Source of the DNA: Bog-756 sp963977795
GTDB taxonomy: Bacteria; Actinomycetota; Acidimicrobiia; Acidimicrobiales; RAAP-2
Direction of reading: 5' to 3'
NCBI GenBank assembly: GCA_963977795.1
Contig: CAXBRB010000038.1
Span: forward strand, 1 to 15,840
Length of the DNA: 15,840 nt
The notes beneath the pieces are model-generated. The model was not told the DNA's origin, ran no database searches, and saw nothing but the letters and a program-made list of their open reading frames with translations. The translations under genes and the position numbers were made by a program. Shown here in pieces: positions 1 to 7,343 of this stretch (within the stretch, counting starts at the first letter, position 1; each line of letters starts with the position of its first letter).

Positions 1-117
1 ATGCGGGTTGAGGGCGCCGTGGCGGCGGGCCTTGACGGCGACGGCGGCCACCTGCTCGGCCGCCGTGCCGTCGCGCGTCAGCCACGCATCCGGCGCGGCG
101 GGGTCAGCCGGCGGCCG
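1..117 (-). pseudogene. Start-less thiolase-like fragment, runs off the window edge
   Basis: This is the only minus-strand frame open over all 39 codons, and almost every codon ends in G or C, as in real genes here. The translation contains EQVAAVAVKARRHGALNP, closely resembling the segment of thiolase/SCP-x-type acyl-CoA acetyltransferases around residue 150-170, just after the nucleophile-bearing N-terminal half. The frame is the same one used by the upstream HAD gene and begins directly after that gene's TGA (118-120). Between the TGA and the motif there is no ATG, GTG or TTG; the first GTG is at 51-49, inside the motif. The N-terminal half of a thiolase, with its catalytic Cys, is therefore absent here. 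Either this is a 5'-truncated remnant, or the TGA is read through, or there is an assembly join. The family call rests on one motif only. Confidence 0.4.
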
Positions 118-615
118 TCACTCGTAGTAGCCGGAGTGGATGTAGACGCAGGGGATGCCTGCGGCGTGGAACATCCGGAAGTTGTTGGGGTCGTCCTCGA
201 AGGCCAGCTGGGGAACGAAGCCGTAGGCGCGGAGCTCGTCCACGGTGTCCTTCTTGAAGAAGGTCACCTGGGAGTAGTCGCCCCGGGAGCGCATGACCAG
301 CAGGTCCCAGCGCAGGCCGTAGCGGTGCAGCCAGGCCAGGGTCTGGGGCTGGACCCGCATGGGCCGACCGGTCAGCAGGATGATCTGGAGCCGGGGGTCG
401 AGGAGCTCGAGGACCCGGGCGTGCTCGGCGATGACCTCGTCGTCCCCGCACGCCTCGAAGAAGCGGTCCCAATTGCGGCGGCCGTACTCGAGGTAGTGCT
501 GACGCCCGGCGGCGTCCGACAGGACCCCGTCGACGTCGAAGATCACGGCCTCTGCGGGCTCCTCGATCCGTCCGTGGTGCCAGACCCAGTTGGGCGGGTC
601 GGCGAAGCCGGGCAC
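118..615 (-). CDS. HAD-superfamily phosphatase, polynucleotide-kinase 3'-phosphatase-like
   Basis: The 165-residue product carries all four HAD motifs: I is FDVDGV (nucleophile D27, acid/base D29), II is LLTGRP (T82), III is the lysine pair K121-K122 in FFKKD, and IV is FEDDPN (E140, D141, D142). The layout, with TGRP followed by a short arm and a late FKKDTV segment, resembles the phosphatase domain of T4-type polynucleotide kinase. There is no kinase domain, so the true substrate (phosphorylated nucleic acid end, nucleotide or small metabolite) cannot be fixed. The protein is probably cytosolic, with no signal peptide. I chose GTG at 615 because GAGGAG (629-624) in the end of acs lies 8 bases upstream; an in-frame GTG at 624 overlaps the acs stop but leaves no room for a ribosome site. 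It lies 5 bases downstream of acs and is very likely co-transcribed and translationally coupled with it. Confidence 0.85.
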   Translation of the reverse strand: MPGFADPPNWVWHHGRIEEPAEAVIFDVDGVLSDAAGRQHYLEYGRRNWDRFFEACGDDEVIAEHARVLELLDPRLQIILLTGRPMRVQPQTLAWLHRYGLRWDLLVMRSRGDYSQVTFFKKDTVDELRAYGFVPQLAFEDDPNNFRMFHAAGIPCVYIHSGYYE

Positions 616-620
616 CCCGC

Positions 621-2654
621 TCACTCCTCGGTGGAGGCAGCGGCCCGCCGGCGGATCTCCTCCACCACCGCCGGGTCGGCCAGGGTGGTGGTGTCTCCCA
701 GGCCACGGCCCTCGGAGAGGTCCTGGAGGAGCCGGCGCATGATCTTGCCCGAGCGGGTCTTGGGCAGCTCGTCGGTGAAGATGACCTGCCGGGGTCGGGC
801 GATCGGGCCGATCTTGGTGGCCACGTGGGCCCGGAGCTCCTCGCCCATGGCCTCGCTGGGCCCACCGGCCCGGGCCTTCAGGGTCACGTAGGCGACGATG
901 GCCTGGCCGGTGGTCGGGTCGGAGGCCCCCACCACCGCGGCCTCGGCCACCAGGGGGTGGTCGACCAGGGCCGACTCCACCTCGGTGGTGGAGATGCGGT
1001 GGCCCGACACGTTCATCACGTCGTCGACCCGGCCCAGCAGCCACAGGTAGCCGTCGTCGTCGATCTTGGCCCCGTCGCCGGCGAAGTAGCGGCCCTCGAA
1101 CCGGCTCCAGTAGGTCGACCGGTACCGCTCGGGGTCGCCGTAGATGCCCCGGAGCATCGACGGCCACGGGGTGGACAGGGTCAGGTACCCGCCGCCCACG
1201 GCGACGGGCTGGCCGTGGTCCCCCACCACCTCGGCACCGATGCCGGGCAGGGGGAAGGTGGCCGAACCGGGCTTGGTGGTGGTGAGGCCGGGCAGGGGGC
1301 TGATCATGATGGCGCCCGTCTCGGTCTGCCACCAGGTGTCGACCACCGGGCAGCGGCCGCCGCCGATGTGGGTGGCGTACCACATCCATGCCTCGGGGTT
1401 GATGGGCTCGCCCACCGAGCCGAGCACCCGGAGGCTGCCCAGGTCGTGCTTGGCCGGCTCCTCGTGGCCCCACTTCATGAACGTCCGGATGGCCGTGGGG
1501 GCGCAGTAGAGGATGGTCACGCCGTAGCGCTCGACGATCGACCACCACCGGTCCCGGCCCGGGGTGTCCGGGGTGCCCTCGTACATGACCGAGGTGGCCC
1601 CGTTGGCCAGCGGCCCATACACGATGTAGCTGTGCCCGGTCACCCACCCGATGTCGGCGGCGCACCAGTAGACGTCGTGGTCGGGGTGGAGGTCGAAGAC
1701 GGCCCGGTGGGTGAAGGCCACCTGGGTCAGGTAGCCCCCGGTGGTGTGCATGATGCCCTTGGGGGCGGCCGTGGTGCCCGAGGTGTAGAGGATGAAGAGG
1801 AGGTCCTCGGCGTCCATGTGCTCAGGCTCGCAGGTGTCGGCGGCCGGTCCGCCGGCCGCCGGGTCGGTGCCGTCGGCCAGCTCCTCCCACCAGTGGTCCC
1901 GGCCTGCCGTCATGGCCGGGGCCTCGGCCCCGTCGGGGCTGATCCGGCGGGCCACCACCACGTGCTCCACGCACGGCGACTCGTCCACGGCGGCATCCAC
2001 GTTGCCCTTGAGGGCCACCGCCTGGCCCCGGCGCCAGCCGCCGTCGGCGGTGATCACCACCTTGGCCTGGGCGTCCAGGATCCGGTCGCGCAGCGCGTCG
2101 GAGGAGAACCCGCCGAAGACCACCGAGTGGGCGGCCCCGATCCGGGTGCAGGCCAGCATGGCCACCGGCAGCTCGGGGATCATCGGCATGTAGATGGCCA
2201 CCCGGTCGCCCCGCTCCACGCCCAGCCCGCGCAGCACGTTGGCGAAGCGGCACACCTCGACGAGCAGCTCGCCATACGAGATGGTCCGGGTGTCTCCCGG
2301 CTCGCCCTCCCAGTGGAAGGCCACCTTGTCGCCCCGGCCGGCGGCCACGTGGCGGTCGAGGCAGTTGTAGGAGACGTTCAGCGTGCCGCCGTCGAACCAC
2401 CGGGCGAAAGGCTCGTCCCACGTCAGCACGGTGTCCCAGGGGCGGAACCAGTCGAGGGCGCCGGCCTGCTCGGCCCAGAAGTCCGTTCCGGCAGCGGCGG
2501 CCCGCTCGTAGATGCCGGGGTCCGAGACCACGGCCCCGTCCCGGAACGCCTCGCTGGGCGGGAAGCTGCGGTCCTCGTGGAACCAGTCCTCGATGGCCGC
2601 ACCGTCGTGGCCCCCGTCCGCCCCTACGGCGCCCTGGGCGCTTCCTCCGGTCAT
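621..2654 (-). CDS. acs: Acetyl-CoA synthetase (AMP-forming)
   Basis: Converts acetate, ATP and CoA to acetyl-CoA, AMP and PPi through an acetyl-adenylate in the cytosol, allowing growth on or scavenging of acetate. The 677 residues show the ANL-superfamily order: N-terminal ACAS_N region (about 20-85), A3 P-loop LYTSGTTAAPKG (289-300), adenylate-site WWQTETG (441-447), hinge and A8 segment GRVDDVMNVSGHR (541-553), and the C-terminal TRSGKIMRR with K637, the catalytic lysine that lysine acetylation controls in this family. The length is slightly above the usual 650 or so because of a Gly-rich N-terminal extension. ATG 2654 is preceded by GGGGGA with a short 3-base spacer, so the start is likely but not certain; homology begins near residue 20. 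The P-loop has Ala-Ala where the family normally has Gly-Lys or similar. The gene is divergent from the MprF-like gene and coupled to the downstream HAD gene. Confidence 0.95.
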   Translation of the reverse strand: MTGGSAQGAVGADGGHDGAAIEDWFHEDRSFPPSEAFRDGAVVSDPGIYERAAAAGTDFWAEQAGALDWFRPWDTVLTWDEPFARWFDGGTLNVSYNCLDRHVAAGRGDKVAFHWEGEPGDTRTISYGELLVEVCRFANVLRGLGVERGDRVAIYMPMIPELPVAMLACTRIGAAHSVVFGGFSSDALRDRILDAQAKVVITADGGWRRGQAVALKGNVDAAVDESPCVEHVVVARRISPDGAEAPAMTAGRDHWWEELADGTDPAAGGPAADTCEPEHMDAEDLLFILYTSGTTAAPKGIMHTTGGYLTQVAFTHRAVFDLHPDHDVYWCAADIGWVTGHSYIVYGPLANGATSVMYEGTPDTPGRDRWWSIVERYGVTILYCAPTAIRTFMKWGHEEPAKHDLGSLRVLGSVGEPINPEAWMWYATHIGGGRCPVVDTWWQTETGAIMISPLPGLTTTKPGSATFPLPGIGAEVVGDHGQPVAVGGGYLTLSTPWPSMLRGIYGDPERYRSTYWSRFEGRYFAGDGAKIDDDGYLWLLGRVDDVMNVSGHRISTTEVESALVDHPLVAEAAVVGASDPTTGQAIVAYVTLKARAGGPSEAMGEELRAHVATKIGPIARPRQVIFTDELPKTRSGKIMRRLLQDLSEGRGLGDTTTLADPAVVEEIRRRAAASTEE
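624..629 (-). promoter_or_regulatory. Ribosome binding site of the HAD gene, inside the acs 3' end
   Basis: GAGGAG on the minus strand lies in the last codons of acs, with an 8-base spacer to GTG 615. It decides between the two in-frame GTG candidates (624 and 615) and implies translational coupling to acs. Confidence 0.55.
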
Positions 2655-2752
2655 GGGTCCCCCATCGGTCCTCGGTCGTCGTCGGTGGCCGGCACCCCGG
2701 GCGGCCGCGCTGGGCCAGCCTACCGCCGGGCCGGCCGTACACTGGAGGTGCT
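2655..2752. promoter_or_regulatory. Divergent intergenic region, acs / mprF-like gene
   Basis: These 98 bases separate two divergently transcribed genes and must hold both promoters unless these lie inside the genes. On the minus strand TAGGCT (2722-2717) could be a -10 for acs. On the plus strand TACACT (2738-2743) fits a -10, but it would place the transcript start at or beyond the GGAGG (2744-2748) of the mprF-like gene, so it conflicts with that ribosome site. No convincing -35 box was seen for either. Confidence 0.3.
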
Positions 2753-5700
2753 GTGCGATCGCCCGTGACCGACGAGGACGCACCCGGGGACCCGGGTGGG
2801 GTCCGACCGCCCGACGGTGCCGCCCGTACCGCCACCGGAGGCGACGGGGCCGCCGTCGAGGCCGTCGAGGTGCCGCTCGGCCGTCGGGTCATGGTGGTCA
2901 GCGACCTGCTGCTGACCGCCGAGGCCACCCCCTCCACCCTGGCTGCCACCGGTGAGCTGGCCCGGGCGCTCGACACCTGGGACGGGCCCGGCGTCCTGGT
3001 CATCGCCGGCAACCTCGTCGACGAGGGCGCCGTCGGCGGTCCCGACCCCACCGCCCGGGCCCTGGATGCCCACCCGGCCCTGCGGGCCGCCCTGGAGCGC
3101 TTCCTGGCCGAAGACGACCGCCGGGTCCTGCGCCAGGTGGGCAGCAACGAGTCGGACGGCGGTGCGGGGGCGCCCGGCATCTCCGGCGCCCACGTCGTCG
3201 GCCCGGTCGACCTCTGCCTGCGCACAGGGACGGGCACCCGCATGGTCCGGGTGGCGCCGGGCACGCTTCCCCGGGACGCCGTGGCCGTGGCCGCCCAGGG
3301 CGCGGCCGGGGATCCCTCGGGCGGCCGGTCGTGGCGGACCCCGCTGCCCGAGCCCTCGGCGGAGGCCCCGTGGCTCGACGGGGTGGACCGGCTCATCGAC
3401 CCTGCCGACCTCACCCGCTTCGTGGTCTCCCGCACCCTCTACCGCCGGTTCGGCCGCTACGCCTGGTGGCTGCTCGTGCCCTTCGCCGTGGCCCTCCTGC
3501 TCCGCCTGGCCGTCACCCCGTGGGTGCTGGTGCACATCGGCACCGGCCTGCCCGGCCGGGCCATCCGCCACGCCCACGCCGCCGACCTCACCGACCAGCT
3601 CACGGTGGCCCTCTCGGCCACCCTGGTCGTCCTCCTGGCCATGGCCGTCGTCCTGGGCCTGCTCAGCCGCCGCATGTGGGCGATCCTGGGCGGCGGTGCC
3701 CTCGACCAGGTCACCGCCCGCACCGACCCCAACGACGGTGCCCGTGACGAGGCCCGCCGGCTGGTGGGCGACGGCTGGGCGGGCATGATCACCTCGGCCT
3801 CCCTGTCCACCGAGCTGACCAACCTCGGTCCCGGCTTCTTCGCCAACGTGGGCGCCACCGCCGAGGTCGTGGTCGAGCACCGCGGCCGCCTCGGCCTCCC
3901 CCCGGTCTTCCTGCGCGACCAGCGGGTCAGCTGGGTCGAGCTGGAGACCGGGGCCGAGCTCCACGTCCGGCTCCTCCTGGCCCGCAACGAGCTTCCCTCG
4001 GACAACCGGCTCGAGCGCTTCGTCTCCCGTCGCCGGGCGGCCGGGACGCTGGCCACCGCCCTGGTGGCCTCCTACCCCATCGGCGAGTCGTGGCCTCCGG
4101 CCACCGACCTGCGCTCGACCCACCGCCGGACCCGGCGGGTGCGGCGGATCGCTGCCACGGCCATCCTGATCACCGGCGTCATCGACCTCCTGGATGCCAT
4201 CACCCCGCCCCTGCGGGGCCGGCTCCACGTCCTCCAGCAGTTCCTCCCGGTGCGGGCCAGCGTGGCCGCCGGGGCGCTGGTGGCCCTGGCCGGCCTGGCC
4301 CTGGTGGCCATCGGCCGGGGCATCCTGCGCGGCCAGCGCCGGGCCTGGCGGGTGGCTGTCGCCATCCTGGGCGGCTCGGTCCTGCTGCACCTGCTGGCCG
4401 GTGCCGACGTCGAGGAGTCGCTGGTGGCCACGGTGGTCCTGGTCTTCCTCCTGGTGAACCGACGGGAGTTCCAGGCGGCGTCCGACTGGAGCTCGCTCCG
4501 GTCGGCCCTCGTCGTGCTCGGCGTGGTGTCCGTCGGGGTGGCGGTGGCCGCCACCGTCTTCCTGGAGGTCTTCACCCGGCTCAGCCACCACCAGGACCTC
4601 GGGGCCTGGTGGACGACGTTCTGGGCGGTGGCCGAGCGCTACGCGGGCATCCGCACCGAGCCGCTCCCCCACCGGATCGACCGGTTCCTGGCACCGGCCC
4701 TGCTGGTCGTCGGGATCACGCTGGTGGCCGTCGTCCTCTACCTCCTGACCCGGCCGGTGGTGGACCGACGGATGGGCTCGGGCCGGGTGGCCGAGCTGCG
4801 GGCCCGGGACATCGTCCGGCGCCACGGCGCCACCACCTTGGACTACTTCGCCCTGCGGTCGGACAAGCAGTGGTTCTTCCACCGGGACAGCGTGGTGGCC
4901 TACGCCGTCTACGGCGGCGTCTGCCTCATCTCCCCCGACCCCATCGGCCCGCGCAACGAGCGCGAGCAGGTGTGGGCGGCCTTCCGGTCCTTTGCCGACG
5001 CCCACGGGTGGACCACGGCGGTCATGGGCGCCGGCGAGGAGTGGGTCCCCGTCTACCGGGAGTCGGGGATGCACGACATCTACCTGGGCGACGAGGCCGT
5101 CGTGCCCCTCCAGTCGTTCTCACTGGGCGGCAAGCACATGAAGGGGCTGCGCCAGGCCCACAACCGGATCGCCAAGTACGGCTACACGGCGACCTTCCAC
5201 GACCCCTCGCAGATGGAGCCGGCCCTCATCGACGAATTGTCCGCCCTGATGCGCCTGTCCCGCCAGGGCGAGCACGAGCGGGGCTTCTCCATGATGCTGG
5301 GGCGGATCTTCGACCCCCGGGACACCGATCTGCTCCTGGTCGTGGTCCGCGACCCCGAGGGCCGGGCCGCCGCCATGTGCCAATTCGTCCCGGCCACCGG
5401 GATCCGCGGCTACTCGCTCGACCTGATGCGCCGGGACCCCGGCGACCATCCCAACGGACTGCTCGACTTCGCCCTGTGCTCCACCATCGAGCACCTGGCC
5501 GGACGGGGCTTCGAGGGGCTCAGCCTCAATTTCGCGGCCATGCGCTCGACCCTGGCCGGCGAGCGCGGCGACGGGACGGTCCAGCGGGCCGAGCGGTGGT
5601 TCCTCAAGCGCCTGTCGAGCTTCGCCCAGATCGAGTCGCTGTGGCGGTTCAACGCCAAGTACGAGCCCGAGTGGCTCCCCCGCTACGTGGTCTTCGACAC

Positions 5701-5944
5701 CGCCGAGCACCTGGTGCCCGTGGTGGTGGCCATCCTGCGGGCCGAGTCCCTGTGGGAGATCCCCCTGGTCGGCCGCCTCCTGGCCGCCGGCGCCGAGAAG
5801 CGGATGCTGGCCGCCCAGCGGGAGACCGACGAGTTCCTGGCCTCGGTCGTCCCCTGGGACGAGACGGGCCGGCTCACCCCGGGTGAGGCCGTGCCGGCCG
5901 ACGTGGCTCCCGTGGCCCCGGGCCCGCCCGGGCCGGGGGCGTAG
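2753..5944 (+). CDS. MprF-like lysyl-phosphatidylglycerol synthase fused to a degenerate phosphoesterase domain
   Basis: The C-terminal part (about 680-1000) is a DUF2156 / phosphatidylglycerol lysyltransferase catalytic domain: it begins with TTLDYFALRSDKQWFF and contains GGVCLISPDPIG, LGGKHMKGLRQAHNRIAKYG and the LSLNFAAM segment. Known members transfer an amino acid, usually lysine, from tRNA to phosphatidylglycerol on the inner membrane leaflet, lowering surface charge and raising resistance to cationic peptides. Before it lie membrane helices near 236-256, 283-304, 465-483, 502-522, 532-568, 584-605 and 646-665. Residues about 44-135 resemble a calcineurin-like metallophosphoesterase, but the metal motifs are altered: SDLLL for SDLHL, AGNLVD for GD-x-x-(D/E), GSNES for GNHD. 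No lysyl-tRNA synthetase domain is present, unlike mycobacterial LysX. At 1063 residues it is longer than typical MprF (about 840-860). GTG 2753 has GGAGG 4 bases upstream; GTG 2765 is an alternative. Confidence 0.8.
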   Translation: MRSPVTDEDAPGDPGGVRPPDGAARTATGGDGAAVEAVEVPLGRRVMVVSDLLLTAEATPSTLAATGELARALDTWDGPGVLVIAGNLVDEGAVGGPDPTARALDAHPALRAALERFLAEDDRRVLRQVGSNESDGGAGAPGISGAHVVGPVDLCLRTGTGTRMVRVAPGTLPRDAVAVAAQGAAGDPSGGRSWRTPLPEPSAEAPWLDGVDRLIDPADLTRFVVSRTLYRRFGRYAWWLLVPFAVALLLRLAVTPWVLVHIGTGLPGRAIRHAHAADLTDQLTVALSATLVVLLAMAVVLGLLSRRMWAILGGGALDQVTARTDPNDGARDEARRLVGDGWAGMITSASLSTELTNLGPGFFANVGATAEVVVEHRGRLGLPPVFLRDQRVSWVELETGAELHVRLLLARNELPSDNRLERFVSRRRAAGTLATALVASYPIGESWPPATDLRSTHRRTRRVRRIAATAILITGVIDLLDAITPPLRGRLHVLQQFLPVRASVAAGALVALAGLALVAIGRGILRGQRRAWRVAVAILGGSVLLHLLAGADVEESLVATVVLVFLLVNRREFQAASDWSSLRSALVVLGVVSVGVAVAATVFLEVFTRLSHHQDLGAWWTTFWAVAERYAGIRTEPLPHRIDRFLAPALLVVGITLVAVVLYLLTRPVVDRRMGSGRVAELRARDIVRRHGATTLDYFALRSDKQWFFHRDSVVAYAVYGGVCLISPDPIGPRNEREQVWAAFRSFADAHGWTTAVMGAGEEWVPVYRESGMHDIYLGDEAVVPLQSFSLGGKHMKGLRQAHNRIAKYGYTATFHDPSQMEPALIDELSALMRLSRQGEHERGFSMMLGRIFDPRDTDLLLVVVRDPEGRAAAMCQFVPATGIRGYSLDLMRRDPGDHPNGLLDFALCSTIEHLAGRGFEGLSLNFAAMRSTLAGERGDGTVQRAERWFLKRLSSFAQIESLWRFNAKYEPEWLPRYVVFDTAEHLVPVVVAILRAESLWEIPLVGRLLAAGAEKRMLAAQRETDEFLASVVPWDETGRLTPGEAVPADVAPVAPGPPGPGA

Positions 5945-6044
5945 GCCCCCACCGTCACGTCCGCAGCGGTCGGACCACCGCGCCGACGCGCCCGCGGAGC
6001 TGCCTGGCCGCCGGCACGTCGCGGTCCAGGGCGCCGGACGCGAC

Positions 6045-6085
6045 CGGGGCCCGGCCCGCCACCGCAGTGGTCGGACCGGGCCCCG
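6045..6085. terminator. Hairpin between convergent genes, probable bidirectional terminator
   Basis: CGGGGCCCGG (6045-6054) and CCGGGCCCCG (6076-6085) form a perfect 10-base-pair stem. The 21-base loop holds a nested CCAC-CGCA-GTGG mini-hairpin (6059-6070). No U-tract follows on either strand, which is usual for high-GC actinobacteria. It lies 100 bases past the mprF-like stop and 23 bases past the RTX gene stop, so it can serve both. The rest of the 163-base gap shows no gene. Confidence 0.5.
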
Positions 6086-6107
6086 TGCCCCGTTCGTCAG
6101 AAGCCGC

Positions 6108-7139
6108 CTACTGCTGGTTGTCGCCCTGGCCCTGGGACTGGACGTAGGTGGCGGTGGGGCTGCACCCGCTCGCCGGCGGATTGGCCGAGAACTCCACGTC
6201 GTCCCCGACAGCCACCGTCGGACCGCTGTCGCCCTGGATGGTGGCCCCGGCGAGGGAGACCGTCAGCGGGCTGGGGCAGGTCGACAGGAAGGCGTAGCCC
6301 GAGTCGCTGGCGTCGGTGATCCCCACGGTCATCGTGGAGGTGCCGTCGGTGGCGGTCACCGTGCCCTGGAACTGGAGGGAGGCGTGCTCGACGTTCGACC
6401 CCGAGCAGCCCTCCTCGTTGTCCTGGCTGTCCTCGCCCACCAGGACCGTCGAGGTGCCGGAGCAGGCGACGTTGTCGGAGCCCTGGCCGCCGTCCTCGAT
6501 GTTGCTGCCCTGGCTGTCGTCCAGGGAGTCATTGCCCTGGTCCCCGTTGAGGGTGTCGTTGCCGGCCCCGCCGTCCTCGGTGTCGTTGCCCTGGTCGCCG
6601 TTGAGGGTGTCGCTGCCGTCGCCACCGTTCAGGTTGTCGTTGCCGGCCCCGCCGTTCAGGGTGTCGTTGCCCTGGTCGCCGCTCTCGGTGTCGTTGCCCT
6701 GGTCACCGTTCACGACGTCGTTGCCGGTGCCGCCGGTCATGGTGTCCGAGCCGGCCCCGCCGTTCTCGGTGTCGTTGCCGGCCCCGCCATCGATGGTGTC
6801 GTTGCCCTGGTCACCGTTGAGCACGTCGGTCTCCCCGGACGTCGAGGAGCCCTGGAGCACATCGGCGCCCTTGCCGCCGATGAGGACGATGGTCCCACCG
6901 CCGACGGCGGTCAGGTGGTCGTTGCCGCCGAGTCCGCACACCACGTCGCCGGTGTGGCCCACCAGGGTGTCGGCCTTGTTGGTGCCCACCACCGTGCAGA
7001 CGTAGCCGTCCTGGGTGATCGGGCCGCTGTGGGCCGCGGCCGCTCCGGCCACCGCAGCGCCGGCCGTGCCCATGGTCCAGACCAGCCCGAGGGTGGCGGC
7101 ACCCGCCGTCACCGCCCGTCGGATCGATCGCTTCTGCAT
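6108..7139 (-). CDS. Secreted RTX-type calcium-binding repeat protein
   Basis: The 343-residue protein starts with MQKRSIRRAV followed by a hydrophobic, Ala-rich stretch (10-36), a good Sec signal peptide with likely cleavage near residue 36. Residues 104-228 are about thirteen tandem nine-residue units of RTX type, alternating GGAGNDTLN-like and GDQGNDTLN-like forms. Each Asp/Gly-rich turn of this family binds Ca2+ in a parallel beta-roll, so it should fold outside the cell where Ca2+ is high. Two cysteines precede the repeats (C48, C68) and four follow (C226, C245, C288, C326), suggesting disulfides. The C-terminal part (about 250-335) looks like a beta-rich domain. No protease, lipase or toxin domain is visible, and no type I secretion genes are nearby. 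ATG 7139 is preceded by AAGGAG with a good spacer; the frame extends further upstream without a signal-like start. Confidence 0.8.
   Translation of the reverse strand: MQKRSIRRAVTAGAATLGLVWTMGTAGAAVAGAAAAHSGPITQDGYVCTVVGTNKADTLVGHTGDVVCGLGGNDHLTAVGGGTIVLIGGKGADVLQGSSTSGETDVLNGDQGNDTIDGGAGNDTENGGAGSDTMTGGTGNDVVNGDQGNDTESGDQGNDTLNGGAGNDNLNGGDGSDTLNGDQGNDTEDGGAGNDTLNGDQGNDSLDDSQGSNIEDGGQGSDNVACSGTSTVLVGEDSQDNEEGCSGSNVEHASLQFQGTVTATDGTSTMTVGITDASDSGYAFLSTCPSPLTVSLAGATIQGDSGPTVAVGDDVEFSANPPASGCSPTATYVQSQGQGDNQQ
6456..6830 (-). repeat. Tandem 27-base units encoding the RTX nonapeptides
   Basis: About thirteen to fourteen consecutive 27-base units encode the nine-residue repeats of the secreted protein. 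Two unit types recur with nearly identical codons (Asp-Gln-Gly-Asn-Asp and Gly-Ala-Gly-Asn-Asp cores), so the array is repetitive at DNA level as well as protein level and could expand or contract by slippage or recombination. Confidence 0.75.
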
Positions 7140-7343
7140 CTTGCGCTCTCCTTGCAACTCACGCGTGTCGGACGTTCCAGGGCTCCACGGGAACCCGAGA
7201 GGACAACGAACACCATAACGGGAGCGTTTCATCGGCGGAACCCCCATCCCTGGGCCAACACGTGTTGCGCGCCGCGAAAAGTGGCGACATCGAGGGCGAA
7301 GCCAGCCATCGACCACCCGGAGCGGTCGCCGACCCGGTGTGGG
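7140..7343 (-). promoter_or_regulatory. Upstream region of the RTX gene with candidate -10 and a palindrome
   Basis: This 204-base gap holds the RTX gene ribosome site and TATGGT (7217-7212), a fair -10 that would give a leader of about 65 bases; the -35 position (TTCCGC) is weak. A perfect 12-base palindrome CAACACGTGTTG (7256-7267) lies about 50-60 bases upstream of that putative start, where an activator could bind. No further gene is seen in the gap. Confidence 0.3.

Noticed and set aside
825..2768. Plus-strand open frame of about 647 codons opposite acs
   Set aside because: Full-length antisense shadow of acs. High GC removes stop codons; its His/Gly/Val-rich composition matches no protein family, whereas acs is unmistakable.
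2720..5074. Minus-strand open frame of about 784 codons opposite the MprF-like gene
   Set aside because: Composition dominated by Gly, Gln, His and Asp is typical of an antisense frame in GC-rich DNA; it overlaps a clearly better gene.
6316..7005. Plus-strand Pro/Ser/Leu repeat protein (SLPWSPLRV-like units)
   Set aside because: It is the antisense reading of the RTX nonapeptide array. The sense strand has a signal peptide, Ca2+-binding motifs and a ribosome site.
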